This document shows positions 1 through 14,245 of a DNA stretch of 36,581 nucleotides, piece by piece. A program made the position numbers and the translations under genes. The notes beneath the pieces were generated by a model. It did no database searches. It worked only from the letters and a program-made list of their open reading frames with translations, and had not been told where the DNA came from. Every line of letters starts with the position of its first letter. Within the stretch, counting starts at the first letter, position 1. The DNA is from Streptomyces sp. OfavH-34-F (GTDB taxonomy: Bacteria > Actinomycetota > Actinomycetes > Streptomycetales > Streptomycetaceae): contig NZ_JAKRGC010000027.1 of NCBI RefSeq assembly GCF_022347745.1, forward strand, positions 1 through 36,581, given 5' to 3'.

Positions 1-69
1 CCCGGGTCCGCCGCCGCCCCTGAGCGGACCCCCGAGGACGCGTCCGCCCGCCCGGCCGCCGCGCCCGGC

Positions 70-5379
<5,310 letters not shown>

Positions 5380-5408
5380 CCGCACACCACGAGGACTCGG
5401 ACATCCAC

Positions 5409-8369
5409 ATGGCACTCACGTACTCCGCCGGCTCCCTGGTGACCGCCCGCGGCCGCGAATGGGTGGTGCTCCCCGAGAGCGCCCCCGACCTGCTCGTGCT
5501 GCGCCCGCTCGGCGGCTCCGACGACGACATCGCCGCCGTGTTCCCCGCCTTCGAGGACGTCAGGGGCGCCGAGTTCGCCGCCCCCGAACCCTCCGACCTC
5601 GGCGACCAGCGCGCCGCCGGCCTGCTGCGCACCGCCCTGCGCATCGGCTTCCGCTCCGGCGCCGGCCCCTTCCGCTCGCTCGCCGGCATCGCGGTCGAAC
5701 CCCGCGCCTACCAGCTCGTCCCGCTCCTCATGGCGCTGCGCCAGCCGACCGTCCGCATGCTCATCTCCGACGACGTCGGCATCGGCAAGACCGTCGAAGC
5801 CGGGCTCATCGCGAGCGAACTCCTCGCCCAGGGCGAGGCCACCGGCCTCGCCGTCCTCTGCTCGCCCGCCCTCGCCGAACAGTGGCAGGAGGAGCTGCGC
5901 ACCAAGTTCGGCATCGACGCCGAACCGGTCCTCGCCTCCACCGTCTCCCGCCTGGAACGCGGCCTGGACCTGGGCCAGTCCCTCTTCGACAAGTACCCGC
6001 ACGTCATCGTCTCCACCGACTTCATCAAGTCCACCCGCCACCGCGACGACTTCGTCAGGCACTGCCCCGACCTGGTCGTCGTGGACGAGGCCCACACCTG
6101 CGTCACCGCCGACGACACCTCCGCCGCCACCCAGAACCAGCTCCGCCACGAGCTGCTGCGCCGGATCTCCGCCGACCCCGCCCGCCACCTGCTGCTGGTC
6201 ACCGCCACCCCGCACAGCGGCAAGGAGTCCGCCTTCCGCAACCTCCTCGGCCTGGTCAGGCCCGAACTGGCCACCGTCGACCTGGAATCCGAGACCGGCC
6301 GCAAACTCCTCGCCCGGCACTTCGTCGCACGCAAGCGGGCCGACGTGCGCCAGTACCTCACGACCGACGACGGACTCGCCGACGACACCCTCGCCGAACG
6401 CACGGCCTTCCCCTCCGACCGCTTCTTCAAGGACGAGACGTACAAGCTGTCCCCGGCCTACCGCGCCCTCCTCGACGACGCCATCGCCTACGCGGGCGAG
6501 CGCGTCGAGGAGGCGGGCGGCCGGGGCAGGCGCGAGGCCCGCATCGCCTGGTGGTCCGCGATCGCCCTGCTGCGCTCCCTGGTCTCCTCGCCGCGCGCCG
6601 CCGCGCAGACCCTCACCACCCGCTCCGCCGCCGCGATCGCCGCCTCCGCCGAGGAGGCCGACACGCTCGGCGCCCCCCTCACCTCCGACGCGGCCGACAG
6701 CGACGCCCTGGAGGGCCGGGACGTCGCCCCCGGCGCCGCCACCGGCGACCACGCGGGCGCCCGCCTCGGGGAACTCGCGGCCCGGGCCGCGCGGCTGGAG
6801 GGAACGGAGAGCGACCGCAAGCTCGGGGCCCTGGCCGGGCACCTCAGGGCGCTGCTCGCCGACGGCTACCACCCCATCGTGTTCTGCCGCTACATCCCCA
6901 CCGCCGAGTACGTCGCCGAGCACCTCGACGGCGTCCTCGGCCGCAGGACCGTCGTCCGCGCCGTCACCGGCACCCTCTCGCCCCAGCAGCGCCTCCAGCG
7001 CATCGAGGAACTGGCCGCGGAGGCCGGCGACGACCCCGCCGCCCGCCGCGTCCTCGTCGCCACCGACTGCCTCTCCGAAGGCGTCAACCTCCAGCACCAC
7101 TTCGACGCCGTCGTCCACTACGACCTCGCCTGGAACCCCACCCGGCACGATCAGCGCGAGGGCCGCGTGGACCGCTACGGCCAGCGCCGCGACCAGGTCC
7201 GCGTCATCACCCTGTACGGCGAGGACAACGGCATCGACGGCAAGGTCCTCGACGTCCTCATCAAGAAGCACCGCCAGATCAAGAAGGACCTCGGCATCTC
7301 CGTCTCCGTGCCCGACGCCACCTCCGCCGGGGTCACCGACGCCATCGTCGAGTGGCTGCTGATGCGCGGCCACCGCGGCGAGCAGGACGGACTCTTCGCC
7401 GCCGAGGAGGTCCTGGACACCAGGGCCGCCCGGCTGGAGCAGGAGTGGAACTCAGCCGCCGACCGCGAGAAGGCGTCCCGCTCCCGCTTCGCCCAGCGCT
7501 CCATCCACCCCGAGGAGGTCGCCCGCGAGGTCGCCGCGCTCCGCGAGTCCCTGGGCGGCACCGGCGAGATCCGCACCTTCGTACGCGAGTCCCTCAACGC
7601 CCTGGGCGGCGTCCTGCGCCCTCTCCCCGGCCCGGACGGCGACTTCACCGCCCAGATCGGCGGCGGCCCGGCCGGCCTGCGGGACGCGCTCGCCCCCGTC
7701 GTCGGCGCGGAGGCCGTCGAGCACGACCGCCCGATCCCCTTCCGCACCGACCCCGCCGTCGCGCGCGGCGAGGCGGCCCTCGTCCGCACGGACCCGGTCG
7801 TCGGCGCCCTGGCCGCCCACGTCCTCGACGCCGCCCTGGACCCGGACGCCGCCGGCCGCCGCCCGGCCCGCCGCTGCGGCGTCGTCACCACGGACGCCGT
7901 GCCCACCCGCACCACCCTGCTCCTGGTGCGCTACCGCTTCCACCTCACGCTGCCCTCCCGGGGCGGCGAGAAGCAGCTCGTCGCGGAGGACGCCCGGCTG
8001 CTGGCCTTCCGCGGCTCCCCGAAGAACGCCCGGTGGCTGAGCCCCGGGGAGGCGACCGCCCTGCTCGACGCCACGGCCACCGGCAACACCGACCCGCACT
8101 TCGGCGAACGCACCATGACCCGCATCCTGGGACAGCTCCCGGAGACGACCGCCCGCCTGGAGGCGTACGGGGAGGAACTCGCCGCCGAACTCGACGCCTC
8201 CCACCGCCGGGTGCGCGGCGCGGCCGGCGAGATCGTCCGCGGCCTGACGGTCACCGCCCAGCGGCCCGCCGACATCCTCGGCGTCTACGTGTACCTCCCC
8301 GACGCCACCGCCACCGCCCCCGCCACCGCCACCGCCGCTTCCGCCCCCGCCGCCGGAGGGACCGCCTGA
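5409..8369 (+). CDS. SNF2-type DEAD/DEAH helicase, DrmD-like (DISARM-related)
   Basis: SWI2/SNF2-family ATPase of 986 aa. Walker A is DDVGIGKT (121-128), motif II is DEAH (226-229), motif III is VTATPHSGKE (about 263), and the C-terminal helicase lobe carries ATDCLSEGVNLQ (about 553) and QREGRVDRYGQ (about 582), the SNF2 motifs V-VI. About 300 residues after motif VI match no domain I can name. In class 1 DISARM a SNF2 helicase of this size (DrmD) lies next to the adenine methylase DrmMI, which is the arrangement here. The ATG at 5409 was chosen because GAGGA sits about 13 nt upstream and the protein begins before the motor core; the upstream gene stops 29 nt earlier. Its stop overlaps the start of the next gene by one base (TGATG), so it is probably co-translated with the methylase. 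Other SNF2 partners of R-M or BREX-like systems remain possible. Confidence 0.85.
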   Translation: MALTYSAGSLVTARGREWVVLPESAPDLLVLRPLGGSDDDIAAVFPAFEDVRGAEFAAPEPSDLGDQRAAGLLRTALRIGFRSGAGPFRSLAGIAVEPRAYQLVPLLMALRQPTVRMLISDDVGIGKTVEAGLIASELLAQGEATGLAVLCSPALAEQWQEELRTKFGIDAEPVLASTVSRLERGLDLGQSLFDKYPHVIVSTDFIKSTRHRDDFVRHCPDLVVVDEAHTCVTADDTSAATQNQLRHELLRRISADPARHLLLVTATPHSGKESAFRNLLGLVRPELATVDLESETGRKLLARHFVARKRADVRQYLTTDDGLADDTLAERTAFPSDRFFKDETYKLSPAYRALLDDAIAYAGERVEEAGGRGRREARIAWWSAIALLRSLVSSPRAAAQTLTTRSAAAIAASAEEADTLGAPLTSDAADSDALEGRDVAPGAATGDHAGARLGELAARAARLEGTESDRKLGALAGHLRALLADGYHPIVFCRYIPTAEYVAEHLDGVLGRRTVVRAVTGTLSPQQRLQRIEELAAEAGDDPAARRVLVATDCLSEGVNLQHHFDAVVHYDLAWNPTRHDQREGRVDRYGQRRDQVRVITLYGEDNGIDGKVLDVLIKKHRQIKKDLGISVSVPDATSAGVTDAIVEWLLMRGHRGEQDGLFAAEEVLDTRAARLEQEWNSAADREKASRSRFAQRSIHPEEVAREVAALRESLGGTGEIRTFVRESLNALGGVLRPLPGPDGDFTAQIGGGPAGLRDALAPVVGAEAVEHDRPIPFRTDPAVARGEAALVRTDPVVGALAAHVLDAALDPDAAGRRPARRCGVVTTDAVPTRTTLLLVRYRFHLTLPSRGGEKQLVAEDARLLAFRGSPKNARWLSPGEATALLDATATGNTDPHFGERTMTRILGQLPETTARLEAYGEELAAELDASHRRVRGAAGEIVRGLTVTAQRPADILGVYVYLPDATATAPATATAASAPAAGGTA

Positions 8370-11300
8370 TGTCCGCCACCACCCGCAACCAGGTCTTCTC
8401 GGCGGTCCAGACCGTGGGCGCCCTCCTCCCGGCCGACATGCTGGCCCGCATCAGCGAGGGCCGGGACGTCCCCGGCAGCCGGCCCGCCGACTACGGACTG
8501 CCCACCTCCCGCTCCGTGCGCGACGAGGCCGAACGCAGCTGGGAGTACCTGCGCCCGCTCTGGCGCGAACTGCGCAGGCGCCTCCCCGAGGATCCGGACA
8601 CCGGCGCCCCCGCCGCCGACCCCACCGGCCTCGCGGCGAGCGACTGGCTCGCCCCGCTCTGGCGCGAACTCGGCTTCGGCCCGCTCACCCCCGTCGGCCC
8701 GGACGGCATCGCCGCCGACCCCGACGGCCGCAGGACGTTCCCGGTCTCCCACCGCTGGGACCATGCCCTGATCCACCAGACCGCCTGGAACACCGGACTC
8801 GACAGGCGGCCGGGCGGCGCGGGCAGCGTCCCGCCGCAGTCGATGCTCCAGGAGTGCCTCAACCGCACCGACCGCCACCTGTGGGGCATCCTCACCAACG
8901 GCCGGCAGGTACGGCTCCTGCGCGACTCCAGCGCGCTGGCGACGGCCTCGTACGTCGAGTTCGACCTCGAAGCGGTCTTCGACGGCGAACTGTTCAGCGA
9001 GTTCGTCCTGCTGTACCGGCTGCTGCACGTCTCCCGGTTCGCCGTCGAACCCGGCGCACCCGCCACGGGCTGCCGGCTGGAGCAGTGGCGCACCGAGGCC
9101 ATCGCCTCCGGCACCCGCGCCCTGGACCAGCTCCGCAAGGGCGTCCAGGAAGCCGTCACCACCCTGGGCACCGGCTTCCTGCGCCACCCCGCCAACACCG
9201 CGCTGCGCGAGAACGTCGACGCCGAGGCCCTGCACAACGCCCTGCTGCGCCTGGTCTACCGCCTGCTCTTCGTCTTCGTGGCCGAGGACCGGGACGCGCT
9301 GCTGCGGCCGGACGCGGGCGAACGCGAACGGGCCCGCTACGCGGCGTACTTCTCCTCCGCCCGGCTGCGCGCCCACGCCCGCAAGCGCCGGGGCACCGCC
9401 CACGGCGACCTGTACGAGGCCCTGTGCCTCGTCCTGCGCGCCCTCGGCGACGTGGACGGGCGCCCCGAGCTGGGCCTGCCGGGGCTCGGCGGGATATTCG
9501 CCGACACGGAGACCGACGCCCCGCTGCACGGCCTGTCCCTGTCCAACGAGTACCTGCTGACCGCCGTCCGGCACCTCTCGCAGGTCCGGGACACGGGCGC
9601 GCGGCGCCGGCGCACGGTGGACTACCGGCACCTGGACGCCGAGGAACTGGGCTCCATCTACGAGTCCCTGCTCGAACTGGTCCCGCGCCACAGCCCCGTG
9701 GACCGCACCTTCACGCTGGTCGAACTGGCCGGCAACACCCGCAAGACGACCGGCTCGTACTACACCCCGTCCTCACTCATCGAGTGCCTGCTCGACACCG
9801 GTCTCGATCCGGTCCTCGACGACGCCGTCGCCCGCGGCGAACGGGCCGCGGCGGCGGCCGGCGAGCCCGACCCGTCCGACGCGATCGTGCGCGAACTGCT
9901 TGCCCTGACCGTGTGCGACCCCGCCTGCGGCTCCGGACACTTCCTCGTCGCCGCGGCACGCCGCATCGCCAAGCGGGTCGCCGCCGTACGGGAACGCAAC
10001 CCGGAACCCACGCTCGGAGCCGTCCGGCACGCCCTGCACGAGGTCGTCGCCCGCTGCGTCTACGGCGTGGACCTCAACCCCATGGCGGTGGAACTGGCCA
10101 AGGTGTCGCTCTGGCTGGAGGCCCTGGAGCCGGGCAAACCCCTCGGCTTCCTGGACGCGCACGTGAAGCACGGCAACGCGCTGATCGGCGCCACCCCGGC
10201 GCTGCTGCGAGGCGGGATTCCGGACGAGGCGTTCAAACCCATCGAGGGCGACGACAAGAAGTACGCCAAGGCGCTGGAGAAGCAGAACCGGGCCGAACGC
10301 GGCGGCCAGCGCGGCCTGTTCGACCTGATGGCCCCGGCCGAGGACACCAACGAGGTCTTCGCCCTCGGACTCCGCCGCATCACCGCCGCCGCCCCCGACA
10401 CCCTCGCCGGCGTGCACGGACAGGAGGCCGCCTACCGCGACTTCGCCTCCTCCGCCGCGTACGTGCGCGCCCTGCACGTGGCCGACGCCTGGTGCGCCGC
10501 GTTCATGTGGCACAAGACGGCGGACGCCCCGCCGCCGGTCACCGAGGAGGTCTTCCGCCTCCTCCAGGACCCGGCGGCGGACACCGTGCCCCGGACGACG
10601 CACGAGGAGATCGCCCGGCTGCGGCGCCGCTACCGGTTCTTCCACTGGCACCTGGAGTTCCCCGAGGTCTTCGCCGTCGGCGACCCCGGGGACGAGGACA
10701 CCGCCGAAGGCTGGGCCGGCGGCTTCGACTGCGTCCTGGGCAACCCGCCCTGGGAGCGGATCAAGCTCCAGGAGCAGGAGTTCTTCGCCCAGCGCGACAC
10801 GGAGATCGCCGCGGCCAGGACCGCCGCCGCCCGCAAGCGCCTGATCGCCGCGCTCAAGCAGGACCCGGACGGCGTCGGCCTGCACACCGAGTTCCAGGTC
10901 GCCAAGCGCAAGGCGGAGGGCGACAGCCACTTCCTGCGCACCGCCGGCCGCTACCCGCTGACCGGCCGGGGCGACATCAACACGTACGCCGTCTTCGCCG
11001 AGACGGGCCGCATGCTCACCGGCCCGCGCGGCCGCATGGGCATGATCGTGCCGACGGGCATCGCCACGGACGCCACCACCCAGTTCTTCTTCCGGGACCT
11101 GGTGGTCAAGGGCTCGCTGGCCGCCCTGTACGACTTCGAGAACGCCGCGCCGGTCTTCCCCGACGTGCACCGCTCCTTCAAGTTCAGCCTGCTGTCGCTG
11201 GCCGGCCGGGACGTGGGCGAACGCGCCGCCCGGTTCGCCTTCTTCCTCCGCGACCCGGCCGAACTCGCCGACGACGGCAAGGTGTTCGCCCTCACACCCG

Positions 11301-12379
11301 AGGAGATCACGCTCCTCAACCCCAACACGGGCACCTGCCCCGTCTTCCGCTCCCGCCGCGACGCCGAGATCACCCTCGGCATCTACGGACGCGTCCCCGT
11401 CCTGATCGACGAGGGCGACCCGGACGGCAACCCCTGGGGCGTCACCTTCCAGACGATGTTCCACATGTCCAACGACTCGCATCTCTTCCGCAGCCGCGAG
11501 GAGTTGACGGCCGACGGCTTCCAACCCGCCGGCAACGCCTTCGCCGGAGCGGGCCGGCTCATGCTGCCGCTGTACGAGGCGAAGATGGTCGACGCCTACA
11601 ACCACCGCGCGGCCGACGTGGTCAAGAGCGCGACCGCCGTGAAGCGCCAGAACCAGCCCTCCTACCTCAGCGACGACGACCGGGCCGCCGCCTCCCGCCT
11701 CGCCATGCCGGGCAGCTGGGTGGACCGGGCCGAGACACCGGCCGACGCGCCGCCCGGCTGGCTCGCCTTCCTCCGCATCAGCAGCCCCACCAACCAGCGC
11801 ACCATGATCTCCGCGATCCTGCCCCGCGCGGCCATCGGCGACTCCGTCTTCCTGCTGCGCACCGCCTCGTCACAGGACAGCGCCCTGCTGGCCGCCCACT
11901 TCAACTCCTTCGTCTACGACTACGTCACCCGCCAAAAGGTCGCCGGACTCAACCTCAACTTCTTCTACATCCGCCAGCTCCCCGTCCTACCCCCCGAAAC
12001 GGCCCGCCGCCACGCCGCCTTCCTGATCCCGCGCGTCCTCGAACTCACCTACACCGCCCACGACATGAGCCCCTTCGCCACCGACCTCGGCGACACCGGC
12101 GCCCCCTTCCGCTGGGACGGGGACCGCCGCCGGCAGATCCGCGCCGAACTCGACGCGTTCTTCTTCCACCTCTACGGGACCGGCCGCGACGACATCGGCC
12201 ACATCCTCGACACCTTCCCCATCGTCCGCCGCAAGGACGAGGCCCGGTACGGCGACTACCGCACCAAGGACCTGATCCTCACCGCATACGACGCCATGAC
12301 CCCCCTCGCAACGCCCGACACCTACACCTCCCCCCTCACCCCACCCCCCGGCCACGGCCCCCGCCACCACGCCCCCTAG
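8369..12379 (+). CDS. Eco57I/PglX-class adenine-specific DNA methyltransferase, DrmMI-like
   Basis: Large gamma-class N6-adenine DNA methyltransferase of 1336 aa. The SAM-binding motif I is DPACGSGHFL (517-526) and catalytic motif IV is an intact NPPW (792-795), so it should be active. SYYTPSSLIECLL precedes motif I, as in Eco57I/PglX-type enzymes; the last 450 residues probably hold target recognition. The N-terminal ~450 residues lack a PD-(D/E)XK nuclease motif I can see, so this is likely a modification enzyme marking self DNA. Its start codon overlaps the stop of the SNF2 gene, fixing ATG 8369. In class 1 DISARM the analogous DrmMI methylates host sites to prevent autoimmunity; that role here is inferred. 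The C-terminus is a low-complexity Pro/His-rich tail, and the TAG stop lies inside a long inverted repeat. PglX of BREX is the main alternative, but no PglZ or BrxL is present. Confidence 0.85.
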   Translation: MSATTRNQVFSAVQTVGALLPADMLARISEGRDVPGSRPADYGLPTSRSVRDEAERSWEYLRPLWRELRRRLPEDPDTGAPAADPTGLAASDWLAPLWRELGFGPLTPVGPDGIAADPDGRRTFPVSHRWDHALIHQTAWNTGLDRRPGGAGSVPPQSMLQECLNRTDRHLWGILTNGRQVRLLRDSSALATASYVEFDLEAVFDGELFSEFVLLYRLLHVSRFAVEPGAPATGCRLEQWRTEAIASGTRALDQLRKGVQEAVTTLGTGFLRHPANTALRENVDAEALHNALLRLVYRLLFVFVAEDRDALLRPDAGERERARYAAYFSSARLRAHARKRRGTAHGDLYEALCLVLRALGDVDGRPELGLPGLGGIFADTETDAPLHGLSLSNEYLLTAVRHLSQVRDTGARRRRTVDYRHLDAEELGSIYESLLELVPRHSPVDRTFTLVELAGNTRKTTGSYYTPSSLIECLLDTGLDPVLDDAVARGERAAAAAGEPDPSDAIVRELLALTVCDPACGSGHFLVAAARRIAKRVAAVRERNPEPTLGAVRHALHEVVARCVYGVDLNPMAVELAKVSLWLEALEPGKPLGFLDAHVKHGNALIGATPALLRGGIPDEAFKPIEGDDKKYAKALEKQNRAERGGQRGLFDLMAPAEDTNEVFALGLRRITAAAPDTLAGVHGQEAAYRDFASSAAYVRALHVADAWCAAFMWHKTADAPPPVTEEVFRLLQDPAADTVPRTTHEEIARLRRRYRFFHWHLEFPEVFAVGDPGDEDTAEGWAGGFDCVLGNPPWERIKLQEQEFFAQRDTEIAAARTAAARKRLIAALKQDPDGVGLHTEFQVAKRKAEGDSHFLRTAGRYPLTGRGDINTYAVFAETGRMLTGPRGRMGMIVPTGIATDATTQFFFRDLVVKGSLAALYDFENAAPVFPDVHRSFKFSLLSLAGRDVGERAARFAFFLRDPAELADDGKVFALTPEEITLLNPNTGTCPVFRSRRDAEITLGIYGRVPVLIDEGDPDGNPWGVTFQTMFHMSNDSHLFRSREELTADGFQPAGNAFAGAGRLMLPLYEAKMVDAYNHRAADVVKSATAVKRQNQPSYLSDDDRAAASRLAMPGSWVDRAETPADAPPGWLAFLRISSPTNQRTMISAILPRAAIGDSVFLLRTASSQDSALLAAHFNSFVYDYVTRQKVAGLNLNFFYIRQLPVLPPETARRHAAFLIPRVLELTYTAHDMSPFATDLGDTGAPFRWDGDRRRQIRAELDAFFFHLYGTGRDDIGHILDTFPIVRRKDEARYGDYRTKDLILTAYDAMTPLATPDTYTSPLTPPPGHGPRHHAP

Positions 12380-12453
12380 GGCGTGTTTTGAAAGTAGCGC
12401 CGTCCGCCCGGAGGGCGGGCCGGACGGCGCTACTTTCAAAACACGCCCTAGGG
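12374..12453. repeat. Near-perfect 80-bp inverted repeat between convergent genes (terminator or MITE-like element)
   Basis: Arms 12374-12406 and 12421-12453 are perfect reverse complements (33 bp each) around a 14-nt centre that has its own short GC hairpin. The outer ends read CCCTAGGGCGTGTTTTGAAA and its complement. The TAG at 12377-12379 is the stop of the plus-strand methyltransferase, and the CTA at 12448-12450 is the stop of the minus-strand methylase-like gene. The position fits a bidirectional terminator. The AT-containing ends, flanking CTAG/TA and extreme symmetry also fit a small non-autonomous transposable element of the kind with IS-like terminal repeats. No T-tract follows either arm. 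Confidence 0.85.
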
Positions 12454-14115
12454 CGCCGGGGGGCGGAGGGCGCCGGTGGTGAGGCCGTCGCGGGCCAGGG
12501 ACGTGGTGCGCTCGCCGAGCAGGGCGAGCTGCGCCAGGGCCTGCTCGAACTCGGTCAGCGCGCGGAACGCGGAGCCGTAGCGGCGCTGCTCCTCGACGGC
12601 CATCTGCGGGATGCGGGCGCCGCGCGTGTCGAGGCGGAAGGTGCCGCTGGCGCTGGTGGAGCGGCGGTTGTTCGGGGCGCCGCGCAGGAAGCCGTTGACG
12701 TAGTCGGTGTCCAGCTGGTCGCTGGTGGACACCGCCGCGCCTTCCGTCGTCTCCACCAGCCCGGCGCGCGCCAGTTCGGCGACGCTGACGGTGGCCCGGT
12801 CCTGGAAGGACTCCGCCGCGCCTTCGAGGACGGGCGGCAGCAGGGTGTCCAGGAGCCGTTCCAGCCGCTCCTTGACCTCGGCGCGGGTGGCGGCGTACTG
12901 GGCGGTGAAGTCCGTGTGCCGGGCGGCGGTGTACGCGGCCGGGCTGAGGTCCACGGTGTCGTCGAGCAGATCGATCCGGGCGACCCGCGCCGTCAGGTTC
13001 TCCGCCGCCTCGAACGGGTCGTCCGGCGCGTTCGCACTCAGGTCCGTCATCCGTACGTGGTCCGGGGTGTCCTCCGGTCCGGCGGGGCGGCGCAGGAGCC
13101 AGAGGTGCACGGACAGGGCGTGGGCCGCGGCCATGCCGGGCGGCAGCGCGACCACCTCGGTGAGCAGGCCCCGGCGCACGATCTCGGCCCGGATGCGGCG
13201 CCCCGCCCTGCGGTAGGCCACCGACGCCGGCATGACGACGATCACCCGGCCGCCCGGCGCGGTGTGCCGGTAGCAGTGCTGGAGCCAGGCCAGCTCGCTC
13301 TCGGCCCGGGACGGCACGCCGAACTCCCAGCGCGGGTCCAGCAGCAGCTCCTCCCGGCCCCAGTCGGCGGCGCCGGCCGGCGGCTCGCACACCACCAGGT
13401 CCGCCCGCAGCCCGGGCAGCCCGTCGGAGCGGAGCGAGTCCCCGGCGCGGACGGTGACCCCGGTCGCACCCGCCACCTCGGCGCGCAGCTCCGTGTAGCG
13501 GGCGCGCGCCGGATCGAGGTCCTGGCCGGCGAGGGCCCCGGCGCCCGGGTGGAAGGCGAGGAGCAGGGAGCCGATCCCGCACGCCGGGTCGTACACCGTG
13601 CGTCCGGGGACCTCGGGCCCGGCGAAGTGCCGCACGGCCCGGACGAGGTGCGGGGAGGTGACGCCGTCGGACCCGGCGCGCCCGGACGACTCCGCGTAGC
13701 GGGCGGTGAGGCCGCTGAGCAGTTCGGCGGGCGAGCGGTCCGCCGCCAGCTCCTCGACCAGGGGGCGCAGCGGGGCGTCCCCGTCCTCCTCCCGCCGTAC
13801 GAGAAGGCGCGCCACGGCGGTGAGCCCGCCGACCATGTCGTCGCCGTGCTCGGTGCGCAGCTGCTGCCACAGGCGCACCTCGGGGGACGTCTCCTGCCCC
13901 TTGCGCTGGGCGTCCAGCCAGGCGCGCACCTCCGCGAGGTCGAACAGGGGGCTGCTGGTGCTGTCGGTGGCCGGGGCGGGGAAGTCGTCGTAACGGCGGC
14001 GCCAGTTGGAGACGGCGGCGCGGGTGACGCCTGCCAGCCGGGCGATCTCGGCGGCGGTGACGAGGGGATCGGCGTGGGGGCGTCCGGCGTCGTCCTTCAT
14101 ACCGTCACCGTACAC
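12448..14115 (-). CDS. HTH-fused N-6 DNA methylase-like protein with degenerate catalytic motif
   Basis: Protein of 555 aa combining a MerR-like/XRE-like helix-turn-helix (about 20-42, TAAEIARLAGVTRAAVSNW) with an HsdM-type N6-adenine methylase fold. Motif I is intact (DPACGIG, 176-182). Motif IV, normally NPP(Y/F/W), reads EPPA (244-247), so both the catalytic Asn and the aromatic residue are gone and methylation is doubtful. No HsdS or HsdR gene is adjacent. It may act as a SAM- or DNA-binding regulator; that is inference. The GTG at 14115 was chosen because GGAAGG lies 6 nt upstream; an in-frame ATG at 14100 with a weaker site is the alternative. It converges on the defence operon and its stop lies in the inverted repeat. 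Stand-alone proteins of this type occur in actinomycete chromosomes, so it need not belong to the defence locus. Confidence 0.75.
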   Translation of the reverse strand: MYGDGMKDDAGRPHADPLVTAAEIARLAGVTRAAVSNWRRRYDDFPAPATDSTSSPLFDLAEVRAWLDAQRKGQETSPEVRLWQQLRTEHGDDMVGGLTAVARLLVRREEDGDAPLRPLVEELAADRSPAELLSGLTARYAESSGRAGSDGVTSPHLVRAVRHFAGPEVPGRTVYDPACGIGSLLLAFHPGAGALAGQDLDPARARYTELRAEVAGATGVTVRAGDSLRSDGLPGLRADLVVCEPPAGAADWGREELLLDPRWEFGVPSRAESELAWLQHCYRHTAPGGRVIVVMPASVAYRRAGRRIRAEIVRRGLLTEVVALPPGMAAAHALSVHLWLLRRPAGPEDTPDHVRMTDLSANAPDDPFEAAENLTARVARIDLLDDTVDLSPAAYTAARHTDFTAQYAATRAEVKERLERLLDTLLPPVLEGAAESFQDRATVSVAELARAGLVETTEGAAVSTSDQLDTDYVNGFLRGAPNNRRSTSASGTFRLDTRGARIPQMAVEEQRRYGSAFRALTEFEQALAQLALLGERTTSLARDGLTTGALRPPAP

Positions 14116-14144
14116 GGACGGCCTTCCAGGCCGGTCTGGCTCCG

Positions 14145-14161
14145 CGTTGGCGATGTAAACG
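14145..14161. promoter_or_regulatory. Candidate operator/promoter element upstream of the HTH-methylase-like gene
   Basis: A short AT-richer island with CGTT-N9-AACG symmetry (contains TGTAAAC) lies about 30 nt upstream of the GTG start of the minus-strand gene. A helix-turn-helix protein is encoded just downstream, so autoregulation is conceivable. Evidence is limited to the dyad and the position. Confidence 0.25.
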
Positions 14162-14195
14162 AGCTGTGGCCGCCGCGTGGGCGCCGTGTGCGCTC

Positions 14196-14228
14196 GGGGG
14201 CGCGCGCGAACGGGTCGTGCGCGCCCCC
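14196..14228 (-). terminator. Rho-independent-type hairpin after the S33 peptidase gene
   Basis: Arms 14196-14205 (GGGGGCGCGC) and 14219-14228 pair perfectly over 10 bp around a 13-nt loop. The hairpin starts 18 nt beyond the stop codon of the minus-strand peptidase gene. There is no T-tract, which is common for high-GC actinomycete terminators. Confidence 0.6.
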
Positions 14229-14245
14229 GCAGGACGGGCCGTCGG

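Noticed and set aside
9773..11605. Long minus-strand open frame opposite the methyltransferase
   Set aside because: Same composition artefact; the plus strand carries DPACGSG and NPPW in this interval.
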